NCBI GenBank assembly: GCA_023525715.1
Contig: CM042011.1
Location: forward strand, 60,461,354 to 60,525,353
Source: Cichorium intybus
Taxonomy: Eukaryota; Streptophyta; Magnoliopsida; Asterales; Asteraceae
Direction of reading: 5' to 3'
DNA: 64,000 nucleotides
Under the pieces are notes generated by a model. That model was given only the letters and a program-made list of their open reading frames with translations. It was not told where the DNA came from and ran no database searches. Made by a program: the position numbers and the translations under genes. Positions 51,528 through 63,544 of this stretch are shown one piece after another (position 1 is the stretch's first letter; every line of letters starts with the position of its first letter).

Positions 51528-52676
51528 GTTAAGTGTTGCAGTTGAAAGAACTTAAGAAAGTAATTTCATGTCAAATTTCTAGATTAACGCATTCTAACCA
51601 CTGTCCAGTATTTTGGTTATAACTCATGAACCGCAACTTAGATTAAGCTGGTCCATGTGTCCTTGGAAACTAGACAAAATTTCTTATGACTTTTGTCGCT
51701 GGTAAAATTTCGTAACTATTAATCTATTTTTATCTATCAGCTCACAAGATTAAGACAAATTATTGTATGAGTTTTAATGCATATTTCATAACTTTTCATT
51801 ATGTCTTCTTGTTAATTCACTAAATACCTTATACATTGTGTCTTTATGATATATATACATTCATCAAAACATAAACTTGGCTAGGGTTTCTTAACCCATC
51901 AAATCTAGGGTTTTCTTATTATGGTTTATGAACAAAACAATGAATCTCATTGTTAGAAAGAAGAAACATAGATCTATTGTGTTCTTCTCGTTTGGACAAC
52001 AAGACCATATTTAAAAACTAGAACTCAAGGCTGATTTTTAGATCACAAAAACAACCACATTGCACGATGATGTTGTGGTTTCTTGTGTGATGAAAGAAAA
52101 CCGAGAAGTAAGAAGAAATAGGAAAACCCATGAAAGAACAAGAGGATTGCCTATCTACACCATCACTTGTAGCCTTCACGTCTTCAAAGTTCTGATCTAA
52201 GTCTTCTTCCTGCTGTCTCCTTTTTTCTTTTGTGCTATTTATTTCTCATTGCAATTCTCCATCACTGTCCACGTCTCCAGATCTCGGTCTCACAAAACAA
52301 ATAATAGGAGGGGGTATGTTTTTGTGTGTTTATATATATACGAGAATGAGAGAAACGAGGGGCCTTTGGGCTTAAGAACCCAAGGCTTCAAAAGAATAAA
52401 GAATTTCCGCAGCAAGACTCTCGATAATCTCCCTCTCATGTGTGGATGAAGGTGTGTGACTTTAGTGTTACGTATTTGAATACCTACATAAATGAGTATA
52501 GCGATATGCACATGGGCTCTGAGTAGGCTCAGTCTAGAAGGTGGGCGACCTCGGCGACCCTCCAAGGGCCCATGTCTCCGGGGGCCCAAAATTTCTAGGC
52601 TATATAGTGTTTGTTTGTAAAAATTTTAAATTTCATTATAAGTATTTAGGCCCAGACCAATATAGACCAAAACTAA
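51528..52676. other. No gene seen
   Basis: AT-rich sequence; a GC-richer patch at 52500-52610 ('gggcgacctcggcgaccctc') is unexplained. Short open frames have no family features. Confidence 0.4.
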
Positions 52677-55600
52677 TGATAATACCTACAATGTTAGACA
52701 TTTTAGGTGTTATTGGGCCAGGTTTTAGTTAATTTAATATTCTAAAAAGACTAATGTCACTCACTTTTAGTGCTAATGAATTTTTCTTCTTTTAGTAAAA
52801 ATGCAGGGGTTTTAGTGTAAAATTGGTGACAAATCTGAAGTTAAAGTCGAAATGACACGCGCGGCGCGAAGGGAAGCCGTACGCGACGCAGATAAGGGGA
52901 TAAAATTGCAACCCAAAAGAGTTTCAAAATTCAGGACGGGAGAATACGGTGGATAAGGTTGACCCATGACGCTTACAACGTTTATACACGACGTGTGGAA
53001 CCAAATTTCTCAACTATAAATAGAGGCTCTCAGGTAGGATTTTGGGAGCGAAGATTGATCCTTGGAGTTGAACTCAGACTTCTTTGACTCAGAAGTTCGT
53101 AGTTTCTCAGTTAGATTCATTAGTTGGCAAGTCTACATTTTATTTTTATTTTTGTGCATAGTTTGACTCTTGTGCAATCGAGGATTTTGGTTGTAGAATA
53201 CGATCAATCACAGAGGATTGATTTGTTATCTGAAATCAGAAGCATTCGGCTCTGATTCAGATTCGATTAGTGGATCTTGGTCTCATTTGGTTTTATGAAT
53301 GCAAGTTTACTTTCGGTTTATTATTTGTTGCTTGAATCATCGTTATATTTTTGGGTTTGAATCTGATTTCTAAAGTAGATCTCGGGATTGAGAGTAGCTT
53401 AGATTGGGTAGTTGCGATCTATTTCTTTGGCATAGATTTGAATATTTTCGGATTTTGTTTTGGGTTCATTTTCGAGTCAAGTGTACGGAATATCCACCAT
53501 CTATAGAGTGACACTATAGATCTGAAACACCCTCGCTTAAGGCTTTTCATAAAACATCAGTTTAACCATGGTTTATCATCATTATTCCATAAAACCATCC
53601 TTTAGTGAAAACTCTAGTTTCAATAACTTCAAACAAGTCATTTTCTTTCAAAACCATTTTAAAAACACATGGGGTTTAATGAGAAATAATTTAGGTTTAA
53701 GTTGCGGAAAACAACGTTTGGTCCCGTTTTAGATAAAGCATTTTAGTTTATAAAATAGCGAGGTTGTAACAATTCAAATACCATTACACAGCTCAAATGA
53801 TACCACACAAACTGTGGCCTTCTAAACATCCAGCTCTTCTAAGTCATCTAAACTTCTCAACCTGAGTACACATCAAAATAAGTTAGGCAATTGAAATGCC
53901 TAGTGAGTTTACCCGAGGTTCACCCATTTCGAGTGAGTAGTGAACTACCACACCCGGAACAAACCCCCAAAAATAATTTTAACACACACTTCAAAAGTTA
54001 TTTAAAACATCATAAAGGTTCACTCAAAATAGATAGTAATGATATGCAAATACTATGCATGATGCAGCTATCCCAAACCCACGTCCATCTCATAAAGTCC
54101 AACTCACCTCAATGGCATCTACCTAAGTTCACAAATGACACGCACAAAGCATGTCACTTGATCCCCGTATAGGTTAAACTAGAACTAGTGGCCATCACAC
54201 TAGCCCCATGAGGGTTAGTAACTCCCTCATGCGGTTCCCTATTGTCGGGAACGGTTTTCCCTAAATCCGGGACAAACATCTCATTTTGGGCATTTTGCCC
54301 ATGATTTCCCTAAATCTAGGACAATCATGATTTCCCTAAATCCGGGACAATCATCTCATCTTCGTCATAAGGTTCACTCGGTCAATCCCATCCTATATGC
54401 AATGCAATGCACAAATAGGATGCTCAAAACATCTTTCAAAATATCATCATAATCTTTATTTGAAAACATCTTTAGAAACTCATTTTCATGCAATGCACAA
54501 GTAGTAATCATATAACACATTGCACATAATATCATGCATGAAAAGTATTTGATAACACACACAAAAGATAATAGTTGGGATGTGTACTCCCCGTAAACTC
54601 ACCCAAGGTCAACTGACGAGTCAACACTAACTCCATACTAGGTTTATGCATTGGAGGCGCTCCTAGAAATCATTTCATCCATCACATCCTCTTAGTTAAG
54701 TGCTAGCTCAAGTCCTTAGTCTCACCTTCAAGTCATTACAACATATCTCCTTCCTACAATACAAGAACGGAAGATATCATACTCGTTTCATCTAAAAGTC
54801 ACACTATAATTACTTCTTTAGAACCGAGAAGGAACAATCATCCAACATCAAAAATGAAGTCCTTGACCCCCTAATATAAGGAAAATCTTAGTTAGAATAT
54901 CCCAAAGATTGGCATTAAAACAAGGACCCAAAACCCAAACCATAAAGCTCAAAACCCAAAAACTGACATTTCTGGCCAGATCCAGCTACACGGGTCGTGT
55001 AGGACCCAGGGCAAAACTAATCCGAAGCCCCAGAGACCCTACACGGGTCGTGTATGAGCACACGAGTCGTATACGCTGTGCATTAACTTGGTTTTTGGTC
55101 ATTTTAACCCCCTTTTGACCCAATTGAAGCTCCAAATCAACCCAAGACCAATTATACATGAAAATACACATTTAGTAACTCATTTATAAGTATTCAACTC
55201 CCAATCCAAGTGTTCATGACTTAAACCAAAGGAAACCACAATTCAATTTCTTATCTCTTAACAAGTGGTTAATAAACTATGGTTCAAGTCAATCATTACT
55301 CTAAGCACCATTAAGTACCCTATTAAGTTCTTAACCAAGGTCATCCCTTAAGGAAATCATTCCTACATAACTCTTATGAAGATAGCCTCATGGAATTCCC
55401 AATTCCAATCATTGGTCCAAATGGTTAAAACCCATGGAATACCCAATTCCAATCCATCAATTGATAATTACAAGTGGAGATTCCTTCTTCCATTCCATGG
55501 AATCATTAGGAAATGATCCTTACTCCACTTCTACCTTCAAATTGATGCTATAAACCCATTCATCCATTATACAAGAGGTCCAATTATCATAATCATGAAT

Positions 55601-56812
55601 AAGACCCATTTCAACACTCAATTCCCATTTTCTAGTGATTCAAGGTTTAAGATTACAATTCAAAGGTTGGAATCCTTATGGAATCATTAGAAATGAATCC
55701 CCTCATCCAAAACTACCATAATCATCCACCAATTTCTAGATTCCTCAACAAATCATCAAATCCCCAATTTCTAGGGTTCATAACACCTAATTCAATCAAA
55801 TCTAAGGATCTAAATCATCCATGGATTGGATGTTGATCAAAACATGAACTAGAATCATAAAATAGCACTTGGGATCCTAGGATTTCCTCCCCCAATTCAT
55901 ATTTTCGGATTTGACATACAACCCCACCCAAAAATGGGTTTACAAGCTAGAAAAGGAAGGGTTTATACCTTAGATTGGCTAGGAACTTCAAGAACTTGAA
56001 CCATCTTCAATCTCTAACATCAAACCCTCATGAATCCTTTGAAAATCCGCCATTATCTCTCTCTCTAATCTTCAAAATCGATCCCACAAGCTGAAATGGG
56101 GGTTCTCCATCTATTTATACATCATATATTTCGGGTTTGGCAATAATAGTCCCTAGAGTTTGGTCCTTTCTTCACCCAACACCCATAAAGTCCACCCTTC
56201 TCATAAAAGTCACTAGATTCACACTCATGCCCCAAATATAATTATTTATTTCACTTGAGTCATTGACTAGGTCAACACTAACCCTTAGTTTCCCAAATTG
56301 ACACAAATGGTCCCTTACACTAAAATTCTTCACTATATGGTCATTAATGTAAACTTAATGACTTATTTAACTTACTCTAAGTTCTAGTTCAATTCCCTCA
56401 TAATATTTCTAATTTTCCACATCCATGACTAGTCAAATATACTTAGGGTAAGTTTAGCCAAATTGACGCTTTTAGTCCTTTTGTCGAAATTCATTATCTT
56501 TGGTTTACAATTAGATTTATTACTTCATGTCATCCTTTTAAACCATATTTGCTCATTGATTCACAATATAAAAATATAATAAAATGTTAAATTTATTTAT
56601 TTATTTGTTTTCTTTATTTCCAAAATAGATTTTATTTTGTTGATTTAAGCCCAAAACTCTTAGGCTCAAAACACGGATGTTACAAGATCGGTCATATTTT
56701 AGACACAAAGTGTCAACCACGTACTCCACGGTTCCATCCTTACTTGCCACTAGGTAGTGAGTGATAAGGTTTAATTTAGTATTTTAACTGCATCGACGAC
56801 TTCGATGTGTCA
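52677..56812 (+). mobile_element. Athila-like solo LTR, split by another solo LTR
   Basis: Exact target duplication ACTAA (52672-52676 and 56813-56817). Starts TGATAATACC and ends CGATGTGTCA. Without the nested element and its 5-bp duplication it is about 969 bp, close to the 1008-bp LTR at 13057, with which it shares the TATA box context (53015-53022), 'tatagagtgacactatag' and the 'gtcaaccacgtactcc' block. CG-rich palindromes (ACGCGCGGCGCG, ACACGACGTGT) lie upstream of the TATA box. Confidence 0.88.
53523..56684 (-). mobile_element. Ty3/gypsy solo LTR, 3162 bp, nested
   Basis: Exact target duplication AGATC (53518-53522 and 56685-56689). Minus-strand ends TGTAACATCCG...GGTGTTTCA. The minus-strand 3' part holds 'aaactcactaggcattt' and 'gtgtactcaggttgag', as in Tekay-like LTRs. 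It carries repeated 'ctacacgggtcgtgta' palindromes near 54986-55073 and a 'atgatttccctaaatc.ggacaatcat' tandem near 54300-54355. Confidence 0.88.
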
Positions 56813-56817
56813 ACTAA

Positions 56818-58050
56818 TCACTAAATCAACCCAACAACTTATTAGGTTTAATCGGCCTTGAGGATTGAATGCGTCTGGAAGACTGGAACAAACCAAGTGA
56901 AATGAGAATCCTTTCATGAATCAGCTCCATGCCTGGGAACTACAATCGTCATTCGACACCTCGTAAATCCCAATTTCCACATCATGATTAGCCTCATGAA
57001 TCGAAATCGGAATATGACTCTATCATCATCGATTATCTTATTTGGAACAATATTTACAGAACACAGATCTATCGGTACTAATTCTCAATCTCTCTAGTCG
57101 CTTCACACTGTCACCCAATCACACTTCACACAACAATCGAATTTGGAACTGTATTTACATCAATAAAGATTATTGAATTCATTTGCGAAACATGAATCTC
57201 GAATTTAGAACTGTACTGGACTTGCATTTGGAATTCTTTTTGGGTTTAGTACTCGTGAAGTTTGAAATCTCTGATTTGGAACTATATTTGACATGCATTT
57301 GTTTCATTCTGAATTCGTCCAACACTCTTGAATTAGTTACGGTATCAAGATTCTTGATTTGTTTTGTCTTTCTCGATTGACAACATGTCTTTCTCGATTG
57401 ACAATAGTGATTCTTGGTTGGGGTTTGTATAATGAATTTTTTATTGAAGTTTGACCATTATTTTACCATTTTTCTAAGGTTTAAACTCGGCTATGAATTT
57501 TGAGGTTTCAACTCAGTTGTTAGTTCTACGGGGCTGAGTCTGTTGTATGGTCATCTTAACGTGAATGTAAGGTGATTGCATAAATTGGGATGGAGCCTCT
57601 TTTATTCTCGATGATCCAAGAGGCTCCACTTTATCAGCAATAATAAAACCCTCATTATCCTCTTCCCGACAACCGACTATGGGTGATTTATTCACACCCT
57701 ATAAAAATTATTATTATTTACGTAAAATATATGTCTTGATAATATTAGAAATATTTAAACTTTCATCACTTCAGCCACATGTGCTCTTGATGACTGTTGC
57801 GACTTACAGAAGGTGTAAGCATATTCCTCTCTTTTGAATATTCTTCAAAAAAGTAAGCATATAATATGTATCAGTTTCATTTAAAATTTTATGAATATTA
57901 TTATATATAATAGAAACTTTTATTTCCTTAATATGACATAGGTAGTAGATTAAACGACATGTCCTCGCTAAAAAGATGACCGCTATAAGATGGAAAATCA
58001 ATGATCTCATCTAATTCCTGAAGTACACTGCGAGAACACCGTTTGTCTTT

Positions 58051-58053
<3 letters not shown>
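56818..58053. other. No gene seen
   Basis: AT-rich sequence between the Athila solo LTR and the LINE. No supported coding region or element boundary. Confidence 0.4.

Positions 58054-58054
<1 letters not shown>

Positions 58055-58138
<84 letters not shown>
58055..58138. repeat. (TG)n(TA)n microsatellite at the LINE 5' junction
   Basis: About eight TG units then about 35 TA units; LINE ORF1 sequence begins at once after it. Confidence 0.95.
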
Positions 58139-58139
<1 letters not shown>

Positions 58140-60144
58140 CAAGAAGTGGGATTTCAAGGGTACAACTTCATTTTTTATCTCAAACCTGCCATGGGAATGG
58201 CACTGGAAAGAGATCAGGCACTCCCTAAAAAGTGTGGGTTTGGTGAGAGATGTATACTTAAGCAATCGGAAGGACAAGCATGGCCTTAGGTTCGGGTTCG
58301 CTAGATTCTCTAATGTCGAAGATGAAAAAGAAGTGGAAGAGAAGTTGAGAGGTCTGTCGATGGGAGGAAGAAAAATTTATGCTAAAGTGGCCAAGTTTGC
58401 TAGGAAGGAAGAAGGCAATAAAGAGAAAGTGAATAGCGAAAATTATAAGGAAGCTCTTACACTCAAATTTAATCATGACAGTGGGTTAAGAAAGACTAAC
58501 GTTTCTTTCGCTGAAGCGGTCATAAGAGGATCGACCCACATTACCAATGGTGAAGAAGAAAAAAGAAAGAATTTAACGGAAGAGAAAAGAAAGGTCGGGA
58601 CGGAAAAGAATAAGAGCTGGCTAGAGAATCCGATAAACGACAACCAAAAAGGAGAAAAATATGAAGTTAACGTGGAAGAGGATAGTATCTGGGCGGAAAG
58701 TTTGAAAGATAAATTAATGGGAGAGGTTAAGAGCTTCAGGAGTTTGTCTTGCATTTCAAATCTATGCATGAGCGAGGGTCTTCGCTCGGGTATTGCTAAG
58801 TACTTAGGTGGGTTATGGGTCCTGTTTGATACTAGCAACGAGGAAGAAAAGAAAAAAATTTTATCGAGTAAGGAGATTGGAGCACATTTTAATTCAATCA
58901 AAAAATGGGAGAAAGATGTAGAGATGGCAGAAAGATTTGCGTGGATCAAGATTGAAGGTATTCCGGTGAATGGGAGGAATCCCAACTCCTTTATCACCAT
59001 CGGAAGAATTTGGGGAGAGGTGGTGGTCACTGATCCATGCAAGCTAGAAAGTCAAGATTGGTCTTATGGTCTAATTTGTATCAAAACTCTAATCCCAGAT
59101 TTAATTAATGAAACTATTGATGTTACATGTAACTCCAGAAAGTTTAAAGCCCGTGTGAAGGAAGTTGAAGGAAAGTTCTTTAGTTGTGACGATGTTGCGG
59201 AGGATGGATGTAGTGGTGTTAGGGCGGCGGTAAAGATTCCGGTGTCGGAGGACGAAGAATCCATAGCAGGGGTGGATTCAAGTGGGGAAAGTTCTGAGGA
59301 AGAACCTGAAGAGTCGTGGGAAGATTCAATTATTTGGGAGTCGAGCCCAGAGATAGATCATAATAATGATAAGAATGAAAAGGAGATCAATGATGAAACT
59401 TGGGAGTCACGAAAAAAGGAAAACAATTTGGATAACTGGAAAGAAGAAAATTCAAAAGGTGGAGAATATTCGAGAGGTTTTGTTGAAGGTGACGGTGAAC
59501 GGATTGGATGTTTTCAAAATCAAAGTCCAAAGTCGGTTAGCCCAAACCAACGGAGAAATTTCAGCCCAACTTCTAAGGAACAGGAGAGTGGAGTTAAGAC
59601 ATATGGGCCCAACTCAAAAAATGCCGAAAGAAAGGATTCAAGTCAAAGTAGCCCAATCGAGAATGACAAAGTCAATGAAATCGCAGACGGAGGGGTAATT
59701 TTGGAAGAAAAGAAGGACAAAAGGGAAGAACACTGTGAAGAGGCAAATCCAAGTACGCCATTGTTGGGAGTTTCAAATAAGCTGAAAATTTTATTGTCTA
59801 GAAACACTCCCATGGAAGAAAAATTAAAATCGATCGGCGAAGATACCGTAATAACAGAGGACAGAAAGAATTTTGAAAAGAAGACGGAAAAGGAAAATTC
59901 CATCAAAGCTCGTCTGGAGAAGAAATTCGATAGAGAAAGACGTGTCACTAGGAGTCAATCAAAGCAATTAATCAATAAGGAGGTCGCCATGATTCGGAGC
60001 TGTTCTGAAGATAGTTCTTCACTAAGTGTGGGGGTGACGCAAAGGATGGAGGAGATAGGTGAAATATGTGGTTTTAAGAAATCAAAGGGCAAAGACAAGA
60101 AAAGAACGGAACAATCAAAGGGTGTAAAAAGAGGTAAACAATGA
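58139..60144 (+). pseudogene. LINE ORF1: RRM plus DUF4283-like nucleic-acid-binding protein
   Basis: About 668 codons without a stop up to TGA at 60142-60144. The first ~75 residues form an RRM: RNP2-like FFISNLP and RNP1-like LRFGFARF. Later YLGGLWVLFDTS and RFAWIKIEGIPVN, then GRIWGEVVVTD, fit the DUF4283-like region of plant LINE ORF1 and related proteins. An acidic serine-rich stretch (SSGESSEEEPEESWEDS) and a long charged tail follow. I see no CCHC knuckle. The true start codon is missing; the open frame runs back into the (TA)n array only because that repeat has no stop in this frame. Role: coating LINE RNA in the retrotransposition particle. Confidence 0.85.
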
Positions 60145-63100
60145 ATATTCTTTCCCTAAATACTAATGGTATTGGAAAAGGTGATTTTAAATCCAATTGG
60201 ATTCGTAGTCTGATTGTAAATCATAGGATTGGTTTTGTGGGAATTCAAGAGACCAAACGTAAAGTAATTTCTGATATGTTGGTCAAAAACATTTGGGGTA
60301 GTCAGGATTTCGAGTTTGTTTTCAAGGAAAGTAATGGGCAGTCTGGTGGCTTATTGAGCATATGGAACAATAATTTATTTTTGAAGAAGCAGGCTATCGT
60401 GAGGGATGACTGTCTAATTACACAGGGGCAGTGGTTGGAAAATAAGGTTGAAATTGCTTTTATAAATGTCTATGGTAGTCAAGACCCTAGGAAAATAGAA
60501 GAGCTTTGGGACTTTATTTCTGCTTTTATTTCCGGCTGGAGAGGAGTGCTGGTTATTTTTGGGGATTTCAATGACGTCAGAGAAGATAAAGAGCGTAGAG
60601 GTTCGGTCATTAACACTCGAGCCACTGAAAAATTCAACGATTTTATAAGAAACAACAACTTGATTGACGTTAAGATTGGAGGATCAGAGTTCACATGGAT
60701 AAAAGGGAATGGTTCGAAGCTTTCAAAGCTGGATCGGTTTCTGGTTTGTGATAACTTTGGAAATAAATGGCCTGAGTTCGAAGTTGTTAGTGAGGTTCGT
60801 CGTTTTTCAGACCATAAACCAATCATACTCAAACAAACCCACAGAAATTTTGGGCCCATCCCATTCAAATTCTATAACTCGTGGTTGGAGGACCCGGAAT
60901 TGGAAAAAATTGTTTCAGACGGGTGGAAAGAGTCCATGTTGGAAGGTCAACACTTAAAGCTCTTCTTGATAATGCAAAAGCTGAAAAGGGTAAAAGAGAA
61001 AATAAAACAATGGTCGTTGCAAAAACGCAAAAGAGAAGATGAAAACAAGAAAGAATGTTTGTATAGAATAGATGCGATAGATAAAATTATAGAAGAAGGG
61101 GACGTTAATCGAGATCTGCTAGAAGAAAGGTTGGAGATTTCTAAGAAATTATTCCAAATGGAAAAACAAGAAAGAGAAGACGTGGCTCAAAAGAATAAAA
61201 ACAGATGGTGCTTGGAGGGGGACGAGAATTCTGCTATGTTTCACAGGAATATTAATAAAAAGAAGCATATCAATAACATAAAGGGCATTAACATTGAAGG
61301 GGTGTGGGAAATGGACCCGATGAAAGTTAAAGATCATTTCAAAAGCTATTTTGAGAACATATTCAGATCAGACCCAGATTGTAATTGGAGTCAAGAGTTA
61401 GGTGATTGCACAAAGATTACAGAAGTTGAGAAAAGCAATTTGGAAAGAGACTTTGATGAAAAAGAGCTAAAGGATGCTGATTGGAGCTGTGGTAACAACA
61501 AATCCCCGGGCCCGGATGGATTTACAGTTGAATTTCTGAAAAAGTTTTGGGTTATTATAAAAAATGATTTGTTAGAAGCGTTTAATGAATTCGCGAACCG
61601 ACCCAAAATCCCAAAAGGAGTTAACGCGGCGTTTATAACTCTTATCCCGAAGGTAAAAAATCCTACAGAAGTCAAAGATTTCAGGCCGATTAGTTTAATT
61701 TCGATTATATACAAAGTTCTTTCCAAAATGTTGGCCAATAGACTCAAAAAAATCCTTCCAAATATCATTGACAAAACTCAATCGGAATTTGTTAAAGAGA
61801 GACAAATCATTGATGGTCCTTTAGTGGTTAATGAAGTAATCGATTGGGCAAAGGCAAAGAAAAAGGCTATGTTGATCTTTAAAACTGATATCGCTAAAGC
61901 TTATGATTCGGTGTCTTGGGATTATCTGGATTCCATGTTGATGCAGAAGGGTTTTGGGGAAAAATGGAGGAAATGGGTGTTTCAATGTCTAAAGTCGGGA
62001 ACGTCTTCAGTGTTGGTGAATTCTAGTCCTTCTACCGAGTTCTCTCTTTCTTGTGGTCTTAGACAAGGGGACCCACTGTCCCCCTTTCTCTTCACTATTA
62101 TTATGGAAGGTCTTAACCATGCAATCAAAAAAGCAATTGAAAACGGGGAATATAAGGGAATCAGGGTGGGAAGGGACGATTTATTGCTAACTCATCTTTT
62201 TTTTTTTGCAGATGACGCCATTTTCTTTGGAGAATGGTCCGTGGAGAACATATTAAATCTCATTCGAATTTTGTACTGTTTCCAGAAGGTAGCGGGGCTT
62301 AAAGTCAATTATGAGAAGAGTGCTTTAATTGGAGTTGGTACAAGTGAGACGTCAATTGAAGCGATGGCGACGATCCTTGGATGCAAGATAGAGAAACTTC
62401 CCTTTGTGTTTTTAGGGATGCCTGTCGATGTTAATACGGGCACAATACAGCCATGGAAAGATGTGATAGACAGATTCAGAAAAAAATTAAGCAAATGGAA
62501 GGTCAAAACCCTTTCTATAGGAGGAAGGTATACTATAAATAAAACTATATTGGGTAGCACGAGGAATTATCTGTTTTCCCTGTACAAGGCTCCTAAAAGG
62601 GTGATAAGGATGCTTGAAAGATTGTGTATGAACTTCTTTTGGGGTGGGAAGGAGCAAGATTCAAAAATCCCCTGGGTCAAATGGGATTACATTCTTAAAG
62701 ACAAGGAGGACGGAGGTCTTGGTCTAGGTGCATTGGAGGATATAAACAAAGCTTTGTTGACTAAATGGTATTGGAGAATAAAGAAAGAACATGAGGCGTT
62801 TTGGGCGAGAATTATTAAAAGTATCCATGGGACGAGATGTGAAGAAGTTGAAGACGGTGATATAAAAACAGGTTATACTTGGAGGCGGATTGTTAAAACC
62901 TGGAAAGAAGTTAGAGAATGGGACCTTGATCCCCGAAAACTTATAAAGAAGGAGGTGGGGGATGGCAAAGAAACAATGTTCTAGAAAGATTGGTGGAGTG
63001 GTGATGAGGTTTTTGAAAAAAAATATCCTAGATTGTATCAAACGGATCCGAATAAAAATAGCAAGGTCTATGAAAGAGTGAATGAGAATGGAGGATTAAA

Positions 63101-63544
63101 AGAGTGGGGCGGTAATATGAGAGATGGTAGAACTCGGGAGGAGTGGGAGAATTTAAACTCTGTAATGGAGAATATGCCTCTAAATGATAAAAAAGACGTT
63201 TGGAAATGTGTGGGTGGTCCGAAAGGTACGTTTACAGTGAATTGGTTTAGAGAGGAGCTTAAAAAGAAAAAAAAACAGAATATTGGAAAAAACTACTGGA
63301 ATAAATGGGCGCCAAACAAAATAAACATTTTTATTTGGAGAATGTTTAGAAGGAGACTGGCGGTAAAGGAAAATATAGCTTTAATGGGGTGTTCACAGAT
63401 TTCGCCTCAATGCGAGGTGTGTAAAACCCAGGCGGAAACGGTTCAGCATACATTCGTGGAATGCCAATTCGCAAAAAACCTTTGGGATAAAATCAAAATG
63501 TGGTCGAATTTGAACAACTTTCCTGGAAACACGCTCGAAGATGT
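60141..63544 (+). pseudogene. LINE ORF2: AP endonuclease, reverse transcriptase, zf-RVT
   Basis: The start ATG (60141) overlaps the ORF1 stop as ATGA, suggesting termination-reinitiation. Endonuclease (residues about 1-235): GIQETK, GDFND, SDHKPI. Reverse transcriptase: NNKSPGPDGFTVEF, LIPKV, DFRPISLISIIYKVLSKM, KTDIAKAYDSVSWDYL, LRQGDPLSPFLF and the catalytic FADD (residues about 689-692) in HLFFFADDAIF. One in-frame TAG at 62982-62984 sits where the family has Trp (..MF-W-KDWW..), and the same frame continues. The C-terminal zinc-binding domain has WAPNKINIFIWRMFRRRLAV and CEVC...H...C (63408-63465). It then ends at the LTR insertion at 63545. Confidence 0.93.

Larger units (their letters stand above)
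58139..63544 (+). mobile_element. L1-like LINE, 5'-truncated and cut at the 3' side
   Basis: Two long frames in L1 order, ORF1 (RRM-type) and ORF2 (endonuclease-reverse transcriptase-zinc domain), overlapping by ATGA. The 5' end starts within the N-terminal part of ORF1 directly at a (TA)n array, so the 5'UTR and start codon are missing. At 63545 a gypsy LTR start interrupts ORF2, so the 3'UTR and poly(A) tail are outside the window. ORF1 is fully open and ORF2 has a single stop, which suggests a fairly young copy. Confidence 0.93.

Noticed and set aside
51528..52676. GC-rich patch 52500-52610 as a gene exon or MITE end
   Set aside because: No inverted terminus, target duplication or frame could be supported.
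58473..59042. 189-codon minus-strand frame within LINE ORF1
   Set aside because: Shadow of the long ORF1 frame on the other strand; Ser/Phe/Leu-rich as expected from antisense of Glu/Lys-rich coding sequence.
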